From the NCBI GenBank assembly GCA_934090935.1, contig CAKOKD010000001.1, positions 1 through 64,000 of the forward strand: 64,000 nucleotides of DNA. Reading direction: 5' to 3'. The notes under the pieces are model-generated. The model searched no databases and had not been told where the DNA came from. It saw only the letters and a list, made by a program, of their open reading frames with translations. Shown in pieces: positions 51,388 to 60,865 of the stretch. A program made the translations under genes and the position numbers. The stretch comes from an uncultured Bacilli bacterium. Lineage in GTDB: Bacteria; Bacillota_I; Bacilli_A; RF39; UBA660. The number at the start of each line of letters is the position of its first letter. The stretch's first letter is position 1.

Positions 51388-52839
51388 ATGAAGAAATTAT
51401 GTCAAAAGCATAGTTTATTGGTTGGTGCATTGATCACTTTACTTCTTGCTGTTTTATTCTCTTGGGTTTTCCCAGAAGCATATTATAGCAATGGTAAACT
51501 TGGACTTAGTTATGCAGAAAAATTTGGTTTGTTTGCATCCACTGCAAATGATACTAAAGTAGGTTTGTTTGATATAACTACTTATGGACAACTAGTAATT
51601 TACTATTTTACAACTATATTTGTTTTTGCATTTGTAGTTGCAGGATTCTATAAGTTATTAGGTTCAACTGCTGCATATCAAAAACTAACTGATAACATTG
51701 CAAAGAAATTTGAAGGAAAGGAAAAAATATTTGTAGGTATATCGGCATTTATTATTGCTTGTATTTCTGGTATAAGTACTGAACAATTTGCTATATTTGC
51801 TCTTATTCCATTTATTATTTCAATTCTAAGTAAACTAAAAGTTGATAAAGTAAGTGGTGTAACTGCTACATTTGGAGCAATTTTAGTTGGTATTTTAGGA
51901 GCAACATATTCAGTTAAAATAACTGGACAACTTGCTAATACTTCTACTGGTTTAGGAGTAAGTTATGGAAATGAGTTATTTGCTACAATTATATTGTTTG
52001 TAATAGCTTATCTATTATTAATGTTCTTTACTTTTACAAGAATGAATAAAGTAAGTGGTAATAAAGAAAATGCTTTAGTTGATCCTTTTATCGGTGAAGA
52101 AATTAAAGCTGCTGATAAGAAAAATGCTAAAACTTTACCATTGATTATATGTATTATAATTCTTTTTGTAAGTTTAATAATGGCATATATTGGATGGCAA
52201 AACGCATTTGGTGTAACAGCATTTAAGGATGCACTTACATGGGTTAAAGAAGCAACTTTATTCGACTCAAATATATATTCTCATATACTTGGTGGAACAC
52301 TTGCTGAATTTGGTAACTGGGATTTATTCATCGGTGGTGGACTTATCCTAATTGCAAGTTTGATAATTAAATTTATCTATAAAATTCCATTTAGTAAAGT
52401 TGTTGAGGAATTTGTTGATGGATTTAAACGTGTTTCAAAACCACTTGCATTGTTAATAGTTGTTTATCTTGTACTAGAAATCAGTGTAATCTATCCAAGA
52501 GTTCCTGGTCTTGTAAGTTTAATACTTGGAATGGGAACAAATGTAATTACAATATTTATTTCAGGTATATTAACGACTGTATTTGCTGTTGATTTCCAAT
52601 TTGTAGTATCTTTACTTGCTAGTGCATTTACAGAATTTAGTAATTTAAATGTTGCTGCATTTGCTTTACAAGCTGCTTATGGTTTGGTAAGCTTCATTGC
52701 TCCAACAAGTGTTATACTAGTATTTGGATTATCAATGTTTGATATTTCATTAAAAGAATGGTTTAAACATATTTGGAAATTCTTACTAGCATTATTAGTA
52801 GTAATTATCATTATTTTAATAATATTAATGGTTATATAA
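51388..52839 (+). CDS. YfcC-like/C4-dicarboxylate-type ion transporter
   Basis: This 483-residue protein has 11-13 hydrophobic segments. The opening KHSLLVGALITLLLAVLFSWVFPEAYY and the block FVVAGFYKLLGSTAAYQKLTDNIAKKFEGKEKIFVGISAFIIACISGISTEQFAIFALIPFIISILSKL fit the YfcC/AitC-type transporter superfamily (related to arginine-ornithine and short-chain acid carriers). The substrate cannot be told. It has its own promoter (TATAAT at 51362-51367) and terminator. Confidence 0.75.
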   Translation: MKKLCQKHSLLVGALITLLLAVLFSWVFPEAYYSNGKLGLSYAEKFGLFASTANDTKVGLFDITTYGQLVIYYFTTIFVFAFVVAGFYKLLGSTAAYQKLTDNIAKKFEGKEKIFVGISAFIIACISGISTEQFAIFALIPFIISILSKLKVDKVSGVTATFGAILVGILGATYSVKITGQLANTSTGLGVSYGNELFATIILFVIAYLLLMFFTFTRMNKVSGNKENALVDPFIGEEIKAADKKNAKTLPLIICIIILFVSLIMAYIGWQNAFGVTAFKDALTWVKEATLFDSNIYSHILGGTLAEFGNWDLFIGGGLILIASLIIKFIYKIPFSKVVEEFVDGFKRVSKPLALLIVVYLVLEISVIYPRVPGLVSLILGMGTNVITIFISGILTTVFAVDFQFVVSLLASAFTEFSNLNVAAFALQAAYGLVSFIAPTSVILVFGLSMFDISLKEWFKHIWKFLLALLVVIIIILIILMVI

Positions 52840-52841
52840 AA

Positions 52842-52866
52842 AGACTTGCTTAGGCAAGTTTTTTTA
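52842..52866 (+). terminator. Terminator after the YfcC-like gene
   Basis: ACTTGC (52844-52849) pairs with GCAAGT (52854-52859) around TTAG, followed by a T run. Confidence 0.85.
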
Positions 52867-52871
52867 TGATT

Positions 52872-53117
52872 GACTTAAACTAAATAATGATGTAAACTAG
52901 CATTAGTGATGCGATGAATGTGCGTCAAGTAATAATATAATACATTTTTAGAGAGTAGATATCATCGGCTGAAAGTATCTTAAATAAGGTTATATTATGA
53001 ATTTCAACACAGGAGCATAAACCGTGATTTCGCGTTAAGAAATATTGAGATGATTATAAGTCATGAATTAAGGTGGTACCACGGGTTTATCCGTCCTTAA
53101 GTCGTGGCTTTTTTTGT
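52872..53117 (+). promoter_or_regulatory. T-box riboswitch of pheST
   Basis: A promoter (TTGACT then 17 bases and TAAACT, about 52872-52900) leads into a 200-base leader. The T-box core AAGGTGGTACCACGG lies at 53070-53084 and is followed by a terminator hairpin and T run ending about 53116. A probable specifier codon TTC (Phe) at 53003-53005 lies in the expected 3' part of stem I. Uncharged tRNA-Phe pairs with specifier and T-box and lets transcription continue into pheST. Confidence 0.88.
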
Positions 53118-53133
53118 TTAGGAGGGAAAGATT

Positions 53134-54183
53134 ATGAAAGAAAAATGTGAAACTATTAAAAGCAATTTACAAAATGATATTAGTTCAGTTAACAATCTAC
53201 AAGATATTGTTGAATTAAAAGCTAAGTATATCGGTAAATCAGGATGCATTACAGAATTAACTAAAAACATGAAGGATTTAAGCGTTGATGAAAGAAAAGA
53301 AGTAGGTGCCTTAGCTAACACTTTAAAAAGCGAAGTTTCAGCTATAATTGAAAAATGCGAAAATGATTTAAAACTTAAGGCTTTAAATGAAAAACTTGCA
53401 AATGAGAGTATTGATGTTACTTTACCAAGTACAAAATTTAATTTTGGACGTGCTAATATTTTGGAAAGAGTTATCGAAAATGTTGAAAGTATATTTATGT
53501 CTATGGGATATGATGTTGTAGATGGTCCAGAAATAGAAGAGGATAGATTTAACTTTGAACTTTTAAATATTCCAAAGGGTCATGCAGCAAGAGATGCTCA
53601 AGATACTTTCTATATAAAAGACAATGAAATTTTACTTAGAAGTCAAACTAGTCCAGTTCAAGCAAGAACAATGTTAAAAGGTGAAGGAAAAACTCCAATA
53701 AGGATGATTTGTCCAGGTAAAACTTATAGAAGAGATGATGATGATGCAACTCATTCACATCAATTTATGCAAATAGAAGGATTGCTAGTTGAAAAAGATA
53801 TAAGCTTATGTGATTTAAAAGGAACTTTTGATGTACTTGCTCAAAATATGTTTGGAAGTGAACTTAAAACAAGATTCCGTCCTTCATATTATCAATTTAC
53901 TGAACCTAGTGTAGAAATGGATATCGAATGTTTTGAATGTCATGGAAAAGGTTGTGCTTTATGTAAAAGCACTGGTTGGATTACAATTGGTGGAGCTGGT
54001 CTTGTTCATCCAAACGTTTTAAGAAATTGCGGATATGATCCAAATATTTGGTCAGGATTTGCTTTTGGATTCGGTGCTGAAAGAATAGCTATGTTGAAAT
54101 ATGGAATAAAAGATATAAGAACTTTCTATAACTTGGATTTAAGAGAAGTAGAAAATTTTGATAGAAAGGATGGTGAAGTATAA
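53134..54183 (+). CDS. pheS: Phenylalanyl-tRNA synthetase alpha subunit
   Basis: This 349-residue class II synthetase subunit has an N-terminal coiled coil (residues 1-90) and the catalytic core: motif 2 region PIRMICPGKTYRRDDDDATHSHQF, the zinc-ribbon-like insertion CFECHGKGCALCKSTGW, and motif 3 GFGAERIAMLKYGIKDIR. It charges tRNA-Phe together with PheT. It overlaps pheT by one base and is under T-box control. Confidence 0.97.
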   Translation: MKEKCETIKSNLQNDISSVNNLQDIVELKAKYIGKSGCITELTKNMKDLSVDERKEVGALANTLKSEVSAIIEKCENDLKLKALNEKLANESIDVTLPSTKFNFGRANILERVIENVESIFMSMGYDVVDGPEIEEDRFNFELLNIPKGHAARDAQDTFYIKDNEILLRSQTSPVQARTMLKGEGKTPIRMICPGKTYRRDDDDATHSHQFMQIEGLLVEKDISLCDLKGTFDVLAQNMFGSELKTRFRPSYYQFTEPSVEMDIECFECHGKGCALCKSTGWITIGGAGLVHPNVLRNCGYDPNIWSGFAFGFGAERIAMLKYGIKDIRTFYNLDLREVENFDRKDGEV

Positions 54184-56552
54184 TGATTAGTATGAATTGG
54201 GTTAAAGATTATGTAGATTTAGATGGTGTAGATTTAAAAGATTTAGCAGTTGAAGTAACTAAAGGTGGCTTAAATGTTGAAGGCGTAATAGATCATCATA
54301 TCGATAATCTTGTTGTTGGTGAAGTATTAGAATGTGTAGATCATCCTGATTCAGATCATTTACATGTTTGTAAGGTTAACGATGGAACAACTGTTAGACA
54401 AATAGTTTGTGGAGCTAGCAATGTTCGAGAAGGTATAAAGGTAATCGTTGCTTTACCTGGATGTATATTACCTGGGGATTTTCAAATAAAAGAAGGGAAA
54501 ATTAGAGGTGTTGAATCAAATGGTATGATTTGTGCTCTTTTTGAACTTGGACTTGAAGAAAAAAATGATGAAACTTATGCTGCAGGTATTACAGAACTTC
54601 CTGATACTTCAAAGGTTGGAGAAGATCCATTAAAAGTACTTGGGCTAGATGATACAATATATGATCTTGATAACCATAAACGTCGTAATAATGATTGCTA
54701 TTATCATATTGGTTTTGCTTATGAAGTTGCAACAGTTTTAAATAAGCGTGTACACTTACCAGAAAGTGATTATCATGAAATAGATGAATCAATCAAAGAT
54801 AAATTTAGTCTAGATGTTGAAACTAAAAAATGTCCATATTACATTGCTAAAATGGTTAAAAACGTTAAAATTGGTGAATCTCCTGATTTTATTAAGAATC
54901 GTTTGAAAGCAGCTGGTATGCGTTCAATTAATAATGTTGTTGATATATCTAACTATGTTATGCTTGAATATGGTCAACCACTTCACTTTTTTGATTATGA
55001 TAAACTTGGAAAACATGTTTTAGTAAGAGATGCAGTTGATGGAGAAAATATTGTTACTCTAGATGGTAAGAACCGTAAGTTAACTGAAAATGACATTGTT
55101 ATTACGGATGGTGAAAAACCTGTATGTATAGCTGGTGTTATGGGTGGAGAAAACACTGAAGTTGATGAATCCACTACAACAGTTTTAATTGAATCTGCTA
55201 TATTTGATGCTGTTTCTATTAGACTTACTGCTCAAAGGCTTGATTTAAAAAGCGAAGCAAGTATCCGTTATGGAAAAGGGCTTAACTTTGAATATACTGA
55301 TGAGGCTATAAAAAGAGCATGTTACTTACTTGAAAAGTATGCATCAGGTGAAGTACTAAAGAACGAAATAAAACACGACGTAATAGATAAGTCTGAAAAA
55401 CGCGTTGATTTTACTAAAAATGATATCAATAAAATGCTTGGAATTGAACTTACTGATGAGGATGTTAAAACTGAATTAACTCGTCTTGATTTTGGATATA
55501 CTTATGAAAATGGTGTTTTCCATGTAGTCATTCCACGTAGAAGATTAGACGTTGAAGCTAATATAAATGATATTGCTGAAGAAATTGGTAGATTCTATGG
55601 ATATGAAAACTTAGTTTCAAAAGTTCCTAGAGTTCCAATTCGTTTAGGACGTTATGCTGAAGATGTTCGTTTAAGAAAAATGGTTTCAACTCGTTTAAGA
55701 GCCTCCAGTTTAAATGAAGCTAAGACTTATACTTTAACTAGTCCGGATATGGCTAAAATGTTTAAATATGATAATCTTGAAAATGTTATTTTACCAAATC
55801 CAATGAGTGTTGATAAAAGTGTAGTTAGAACAAGTATACTTCCATCATTAATGAATGTTTTTGATTATAATAAAGCAAGAAAAGTAAGTGATATTTTAAT
55901 ATATGAAATATCGAAAACATATGATGTAAATTATAATGAAACTACTAAAGCAGCTATACTTATGAGTGGAAATTATTTAACAAATGGTGTTTTAGGAGTA
56001 AATGTTAAAGTAGATTTCTTTGTATTAAAAGGAATTGTTGAAAACTTACTTGACTATCTAGGATTTAAAAATAGATATTCATTTGTTCAAGCAAATGATT
56101 TACCTGAAATGCATCCAAATATGAGTGCAAGAATTATGTTAGATAGAAATGAAATCGGTATTATAGGTAGAGTTCATCCATCTATTAAAAAAGATGAAAT
56201 CTATGTTTGTGAACTTAACCTAAATAGTTTATTAAGTAGAGTTAAACCTATAAAATATAAAACTGCTTCTAAATATCCAAGCATTGAAAAAGATTTTGCT
56301 TTCATCGTAAATAATGAAGTTACTAATGCCGAAATGAAAGAAGCAATCAAGAAAAGTGCTGGAAGAATTCTTGACTCAGTTAATATCTTTGATATATATG
56401 AAAATATTGAAGAAGGTAAGAAATCTATGGCATATAAGTTAGTGTTTAAAGATGAAACACGTACTTTAAGTGATGAAGAAGTAATGGTAGTGTTCAATAA
56501 AGTAATAAAAGACATTGAAACAAAATTTGATGCAAAATTAAGAAATCAATAA
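54183..56552 (+). CDS. pheT: Phenylalanyl-tRNA synthetase beta subunit
   Basis: This 789-residue protein has an N-terminal tRNA-binding OB domain (about residues 40-150, VVGEVLECVDHPDSDHLHVCKV), the B3/B4 editing domain (about 210-385), B5 (about 405-475) and a C-terminal ferredoxin-fold anticodon-binding domain (about 695-787, YPSIEKDFAFIV...VNIFDIYENIEEGKKSMAYKLVF). Length and order are standard for bacteria. Confidence 0.97.
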   Translation: MISMNWVKDYVDLDGVDLKDLAVEVTKGGLNVEGVIDHHIDNLVVGEVLECVDHPDSDHLHVCKVNDGTTVRQIVCGASNVREGIKVIVALPGCILPGDFQIKEGKIRGVESNGMICALFELGLEEKNDETYAAGITELPDTSKVGEDPLKVLGLDDTIYDLDNHKRRNNDCYYHIGFAYEVATVLNKRVHLPESDYHEIDESIKDKFSLDVETKKCPYYIAKMVKNVKIGESPDFIKNRLKAAGMRSINNVVDISNYVMLEYGQPLHFFDYDKLGKHVLVRDAVDGENIVTLDGKNRKLTENDIVITDGEKPVCIAGVMGGENTEVDESTTTVLIESAIFDAVSIRLTAQRLDLKSEASIRYGKGLNFEYTDEAIKRACYLLEKYASGEVLKNEIKHDVIDKSEKRVDFTKNDINKMLGIELTDEDVKTELTRLDFGYTYENGVFHVVIPRRRLDVEANINDIAEEIGRFYGYENLVSKVPRVPIRLGRYAEDVRLRKMVSTRLRASSLNEAKTYTLTSPDMAKMFKYDNLENVILPNPMSVDKSVVRTSILPSLMNVFDYNKARKVSDILIYEISKTYDVNYNETTKAAILMSGNYLTNGVLGVNVKVDFFVLKGIVENLLDYLGFKNRYSFVQANDLPEMHPNMSARIMLDRNEIGIIGRVHPSIKKDEIYVCELNLNSLLSRVKPIKYKTASKYPSIEKDFAFIVNNEVTNAEMKEAIKKSAGRILDSVNIFDIYENIEEGKKSMAYKLVFKDETRTLSDEEVMVVFNKVIKDIETKFDAKLRNQ

Positions 56553-56573
56553 GTCTCAAATGAGGCTTTTTTT
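56551..56573 (+). terminator. Terminator after pheT
   Basis: AGTCTC (56552-56557) pairs with GAGGCT (56562-56567) with one G-T pair, followed by a T run. Confidence 0.7.
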
Positions 56574-56626
56574 CCTAAATATTTTATGATATACTAATTG
56601 AAATTTTTATGAAAAGGTGAATATGT

Positions 56627-58183
56627 ATGAGAAATCATAGACCAACAAAAAAGACTATTAATAGAATTAATAATAATAAATCTAGGCAAAGTATGGTGGA
56701 TGAAGCAAATCGACTTAAATCATTAGGTAAAATGAAAGAAGCTATTGAATTAATGAAAAATGAAGCATATTTAACAAATGACGAGCATTTAATATTTGAA
56801 CTTGCTAAAACGTACATTGTTACTTCTCAATATGATAAAGCATTGGATGAACTTTTAAAAATTGAAGATGTTTCAACAATTAAACCATTTTTTATTTATT
56901 GCAAAATAGCTTTATGTTATTGTCACATAGGAGATTATAGTAAATCCTTTGATTATCGTATAAAAGCTTATAAAGTTGATCCAATAAAGGATGAAGAAAA
57001 TTTTAGACTTCTTTTAAATTCTGGTAGAAAATCAAATAGGTTAGAAGAGTGTTTTTCTTATATTGATGAATTTTCAAAAATTGCTGATAAGAGAACTCAT
57101 ATAGAAATTCTTTGTATCTATGAAACATTAGGTGAGTTTGAAAAAGCTTTAAATTATATAAATATATATAAAATTACACCAGAAAATGGTTATGATAACT
57201 TTTTATTTGCTAAAATTTATTATGGATTATATGATTTTGAAAAAGCTGATTTATATATCGAAAAATGTAATTATCAAAATTCAGAGTATAAACTTCTTAA
57301 AGCAAGGATTAAATGTCAAATCTGTAAATTTGATGAATGTTTAGAATTATTAGACGATTTAATAAAAAATGGAAGAAATAACGATGCTGCATATTCTTTG
57401 CTAGTAAAAACTTATTTAAGAATGGGAAATGTAGATGATGCTCAAAGAATTCTTGATGAAGAATATAATGGTGAAAATCAAATGAACTTTCAAGCAACTA
57501 TAGATATTTATAAAGGAAATTTTTCTCATGCTCGAACTTTATTGGAAGATATAATTAAGAATAATGAGTCTAAAAGGTGTGAAGCACTTTTATCTTTAGT
57601 TTATTTGAATTTAAGGCAAAGAAGGTATTATGAAGTTATAAAAACTGCTGATAAATTATTAAATTCCTATGCTAAAAAGATAAACAGAGCTGAAGCTATT
57701 TCTTTATATCGTGCTATCGCGCTTGCTAAAGTGAATTTAGGAATAACGGTAACTGGAAATGGCTATTATTTTAGTCAAATAATTAGCTATTCTAAAGAAA
57801 GAGCCATTAACCATATGAAAGCTCATTTTGATTCGACTAGTGAGGTGGGAACATTCTTACCTGATATGAATTTAGAAGAAACTTTTGATGTGATTCAAAA
57901 CGAAATTAATAATATGAGACCCACTCGTTTTGGAATTAAATCAACAAATGATATATATCTGCTTGATTTTGATGAGGCGGGTATTATAGACAATACAGTT
58001 TTAAATAAAATGCAAGTTGTCGTGATTGCAAATACCAAAAATATTGTTACTTTTTATCCAGTTAGTAGACTTTCTTTTACCTATGAAACTCGAGAGGATG
58101 TTAAATCAAAAAAAGAACCAGTAAAAAGATTAAGTCAAATAGAAAAATTTAATCAAAGATATGGTAATAAAAATAATAGTTAA
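56627..58183 (+). CDS. TPR-repeat protein
   Basis: This 518-residue protein begins with a basic stretch (MRNHRPTKKTINRINNNKSRQS) and continues with many tetratricopeptide helix pairs from about residue 28 to 350, for example LKSLGKMKEAIELMKNEAY and LAKTYIVTSQYDKALDELLKIED. A C-terminal domain of about 150 residues (IKSTNDIYLLDFDEAGIIDNTVLNKMQVVVIANTKNIVTFYP) looks like a small globular domain, perhaps nuclease-like or PemK-like, that I cannot name firmly. It has no membrane segment. It lies between pheST and parAB. Related in type to the short TPR protein at 36707. Confidence 0.65.
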   Translation: MRNHRPTKKTINRINNNKSRQSMVDEANRLKSLGKMKEAIELMKNEAYLTNDEHLIFELAKTYIVTSQYDKALDELLKIEDVSTIKPFFIYCKIALCYCHIGDYSKSFDYRIKAYKVDPIKDEENFRLLLNSGRKSNRLEECFSYIDEFSKIADKRTHIEILCIYETLGEFEKALNYINIYKITPENGYDNFLFAKIYYGLYDFEKADLYIEKCNYQNSEYKLLKARIKCQICKFDECLELLDDLIKNGRNNDAAYSLLVKTYLRMGNVDDAQRILDEEYNGENQMNFQATIDIYKGNFSHARTLLEDIIKNNESKRCEALLSLVYLNLRQRRYYEVIKTADKLLNSYAKKINRAEAISLYRAIALAKVNLGITVTGNGYYFSQIISYSKERAINHMKAHFDSTSEVGTFLPDMNLEETFDVIQNEINNMRPTRFGIKSTNDIYLLDFDEAGIIDNTVLNKMQVVVIANTKNIVTFYPVSRLSFTYETREDVKSKKEPVKRLSQIEKFNQRYGNKNNS

Positions 58184-58264
58184 AATGTAAAAAATTGGTT
58201 TCTATTTAATAAATAATTATGTTATAATCTATTATGTAGACATTAGGTAGAAATGAGTGGTATT

Positions 58265-59053
58265 ATGGCTAAAGTTATATCGTTAGTAAATCAAAAGGGT
58301 GGAGTTGGTAAGACTACAACTAGTATAAATTTGTCTGCTTCTTTAGGAAAATTAGGCAAAAGAACCCTTTTAATTGACTTGGATCCACAAGGTAATACGT
58401 CAACTGGACTTGGAATAAATAAGGGTGATATAACTGCAAGTGTATATGATTGTTTAAATGGAAGTGTACCTGCTAAGAAAGCTATAATAAAAACTAGATT
58501 TACTAATCTATTTATAATGCCTGCAACTATTAATTTAGCAGGAATTGATATTGAGTTAATTGAAATGACTCATGAAAATAATGATTTTAAAATGAATGAG
58601 CAATTAAAACATGTTTTAGAGCCAATAAAAGATAATTTTGATTATATTATTATTGACTGTCCACCAAGTTTAGGACTTTTAACAACAAATGCTTTAGTTG
58701 CTAGTGATTCAGTTATTATTCCAGTTCAATGTGAATTCTTTGCACTAGAAGGAATAACTCAACTTTTAAATACAATTATTATGACACAAACTAGGTTAAA
58801 TCCTAGATTAAGAATAGAGGGAGTTTTACTAACTTTACTTGATTCAAGAACAAATTTAGGACTTGAAGTTGTTGAAGAAGTTAGAAAATTCTTTAATGAA
58901 AAAGTTTTTGATACTATCATTCCTCGTTTAATTCGTTTAGTAGAGGCTCCAAGTCATGGCGAACCTATAAATGAATATGACCCAGAAAGTAGAGCTGCAA
59001 AAGCTTATAATAATTTAGCTGAGGAGGTTATAAGAAGAGATGAGTCAAACTAA
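58265..59053 (+). CDS. parA: Chromosome partitioning ATPase ParA/Soj
   Basis: This 262-residue protein starts MAKVISLVNQKGGVGKTTTSINLSASL with the deviant Walker A KGGVGKTT, followed by LLIDLDPQGNTSTGLG and DYIIIDCPPSLGLL. It is a ParA/Soj ATPase working with ParB for origin segregation. The start at 58265 gives the usual N terminus; 58253 is possible and has a slightly better ribosome binding site. It overlaps parB by 14 bases. Confidence 0.95.
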   Translation: MAKVISLVNQKGGVGKTTTSINLSASLGKLGKRTLLIDLDPQGNTSTGLGINKGDITASVYDCLNGSVPAKKAIIKTRFTNLFIMPATINLAGIDIELIEMTHENNDFKMNEQLKHVLEPIKDNFDYIIIDCPPSLGLLTTNALVASDSVIIPVQCEFFALEGITQLLNTIIMTQTRLNPRLRIEGVLLTLLDSRTNLGLEVVEEVRKFFNEKVFDTIIPRLIRLVEAPSHGEPINEYDPESRAAKAYNNLAEEVIRRDESN

Positions 59054-59924
59054 TACAAGAAAGGCTTTAGGAAAAGGATTGGAACAACTTTTCAACAGTG
59101 AAATGGATTTCAACACATTTGAAAAAGACATTGTTGAAAACACTAAAAAAAGTGATGTAGTTGATATAAATATTGATGAAATCAGATCAAATCCTTATCA
59201 ACCTAGAACTCATTTTGATGAAGAAAGTTTAAGTGAACTTGCTGCATCAATTAAAGAACATGGTTTACTTGAACCAATTATTGTTAAAAAGAGTATTAAA
59301 GGTTATGAACTTGTTGCTGGAGAACGTAGAACAAAAGCTAGTAAACTTGCTGGTTTAACTACTATTCCAGCCATCATAAAAGATTTCGATGATAAACAAA
59401 TGATGGAACTTGCTTTAATTGAAAACATTCAAAGAGAAGATTTAAGTGCGATAGAAGAGGCAAAAGCCTATAAGAAATTCATGGATAACATGGGATATAC
59501 TCAAGAAATGCTTGCAAATCGTTTCAATAAATCAAGAACATATATTACAAATCTTTTAGGTCTTTTAAAGCTTCCAAGTTTAGTACAAGATATGGTTATA
59601 ACTGGTAAAATATCAGCAAGCCATGCTAGAGTTTTAAGTAAGATGGAAGAAGAAACTGAGATAATTACTCTTGCTAATAAAATTGTAAGAGAAAATTTAA
59701 CTGTAAGAGATATAGAAGATATTTCTAGAGAAGAAGAAATACCAAAAAGAAAACAAATTAAACATGAAGAAAAAGATTTAAAACTTAAAATATATGAAAA
59801 TACTTTAAGAGAAATGACTGGCTCTAAAGCTGTTGTTTCTAAAAAGAAAATTGTTATTCCATTTGATTCCAATAGTGATTTAGATAGAATAATGGAAATA
59901 TTAAACGTTAAAATTGGAGAATAA
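59040..59924 (+). CDS. parB: Chromosome partitioning protein ParB/Spo0J
   Basis: This 294-residue protein has the ParB N-terminal CTPase domain: DINIDEIRSNPYQPRTHFDEESLSELAASIKEHGLLEPIIV, LVAGERRTKASKLAGLTTIPAII and LALIENIQREDLSAIEEAKAYKK, then an HTH (MGYTQEMLANRFNKSRTYITNLLGLLKLP) that reads parS. The motif GERRTKA has Lys where Arg is more frequent. It loads on parS and spreads as a CTP clamp. Confidence 0.95.
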   Translation: MSQTNTRKALGKGLEQLFNSEMDFNTFEKDIVENTKKSDVVDINIDEIRSNPYQPRTHFDEESLSELAASIKEHGLLEPIIVKKSIKGYELVAGERRTKASKLAGLTTIPAIIKDFDDKQMMELALIENIQREDLSAIEEAKAYKKFMDNMGYTQEMLANRFNKSRTYITNLLGLLKLPSLVQDMVITGKISASHARVLSKMEEETEIITLANKIVRENLTVRDIEDISREEEIPKRKQIKHEEKDLKLKIYENTLREMTGSKAVVSKKKIVIPFDSNSDLDRIMEILNVKIGE

Positions 59925-59927
59925 TTT

Positions 59928-60809
59928 ATGGATTATATTAAAGAAGCACAAAATATAATTTCATCTAAGGATGGAATCACAGCTGCTTATGGATATGGAT
60001 CGAGTTTTTTTCATCAAGCAGGTTATAATTCAAAGACTGTAAAGAGCATGGATTTTATATTTGTAGTTGATTCTTTAAAAGAATGGTTAATCAATGATAT
60101 TGCTAAAAATCCAGAAGATTATACTGAAAACACTAGAAAAATACTGCTTAAATTGAGTGCTAAAAAATTAAAAGGTAGAACTGGTGTTATATATAATGTA
60201 GTAAGGGATAGAAAAGTTAACTATAAGTTTGGTGTAATAGAAAAAAAGGATTTTATTAAACACTTAAGTGTTTGGGATAGTTTTTATGTTACAGGTAGAA
60301 TGCAAAAACCAATTTATTCTTTTATAAGTACAAAAGAACTTGATGATGTAATTGATTCTAACAGAGAAAATGTTTTACTTACATCTTTGCTTATTTTAAA
60401 TAAAGAAAAATTAGGTATTTATGAACTTTTTGAAATGATTTGTTCTCTATCATATAAAGGAGATATTAGATTTATTATTGAAAATCCTAATAAGGTTTCT
60501 AATATAGTCAGAGGAAATATTGATGAGCTTTTAAATATTTATTCTAAATATGATAAATATATTAAGATAGATGGTGAAAGTATTTCAGTTGATCTGAATA
60601 ACGTTTATAGTAATGCAAGTAAAATACCAAATTATGATAAATTTAAAAGCAAAGAAAAAAACAGATATGGTAATTATCTTTTAAAGCATATAAAACATAT
60701 AAATCGAAGTGAAAGCATATGCCAACCTCTTAAAGGATTAAGAGTATGTGGAATAAAGGATTCTTTATCATATGTTAATGAAAAAGCTAAAAAGAAGAAA
60801 CTTAAATAG
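59928..60809 (+). CDS. Tam41/TAMM41-type CDP-diacylglycerol synthase homologue
   Basis: This 293-residue protein matches the pattern of the mitochondrial phosphatidate cytidylyltransferase Tam41: an N-terminal nucleotidyltransferase block AAYGYGSSFFHQAGYN...KSMDFIFVVDSLKEWLINDIAKNPEDYT (about residues 20-66; the family has AYGSGVFxQ and DxIxxVxxxxxWHxxNxxxNxxHYS). Then follow TGVIYNV, KFGVIEKKDFIKHLSVWDSFYVTGRMQKPI (family KYGV...DLxxWxxLYxAGRLxKPV) and a C-terminal helical region. It would form CDP-diacylglycerol from CTP and phosphatidate at the membrane, replacing the integral CdsA. It starts three bases after parB, so it shares the parAB transcript. Confidence 0.8.
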   Translation: MDYIKEAQNIISSKDGITAAYGYGSSFFHQAGYNSKTVKSMDFIFVVDSLKEWLINDIAKNPEDYTENTRKILLKLSAKKLKGRTGVIYNVVRDRKVNYKFGVIEKKDFIKHLSVWDSFYVTGRMQKPIYSFISTKELDDVIDSNRENVLLTSLLILNKEKLGIYELFEMICSLSYKGDIRFIIENPNKVSNIVRGNIDELLNIYSKYDKYIKIDGESISVDLNNVYSNASKIPNYDKFKSKEKNRYGNYLLKHIKHINRSESICQPLKGLRVCGIKDSLSYVNEKAKKKKLK

Positions 60810-60830
60810 ACAAGAAACCTTGTCTTTTTT
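60808..60830 (+). terminator. Terminator after the parAB-tam41 operon
   Basis: GACAAG (60809-60814) pairs with CTTGTC (60819-60824) around AAAC, followed by a T run. Confidence 0.8.
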
Positions 60831-60865
60831 CTTATGTTTAAGGTATAATATACTTGGTGAATAAA

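Noticed and set aside
59501..59872. A 123-residue minus-strand open frame inside parB
   Set aside because: It is fully antisense to well-conserved parB codons and has no start signal.
58184..59924. parS site near parAB
   Set aside because: No TGTTNCACGTGAAACA-like sequence was seen in or around parAB; a diverged site may lie outside the window.
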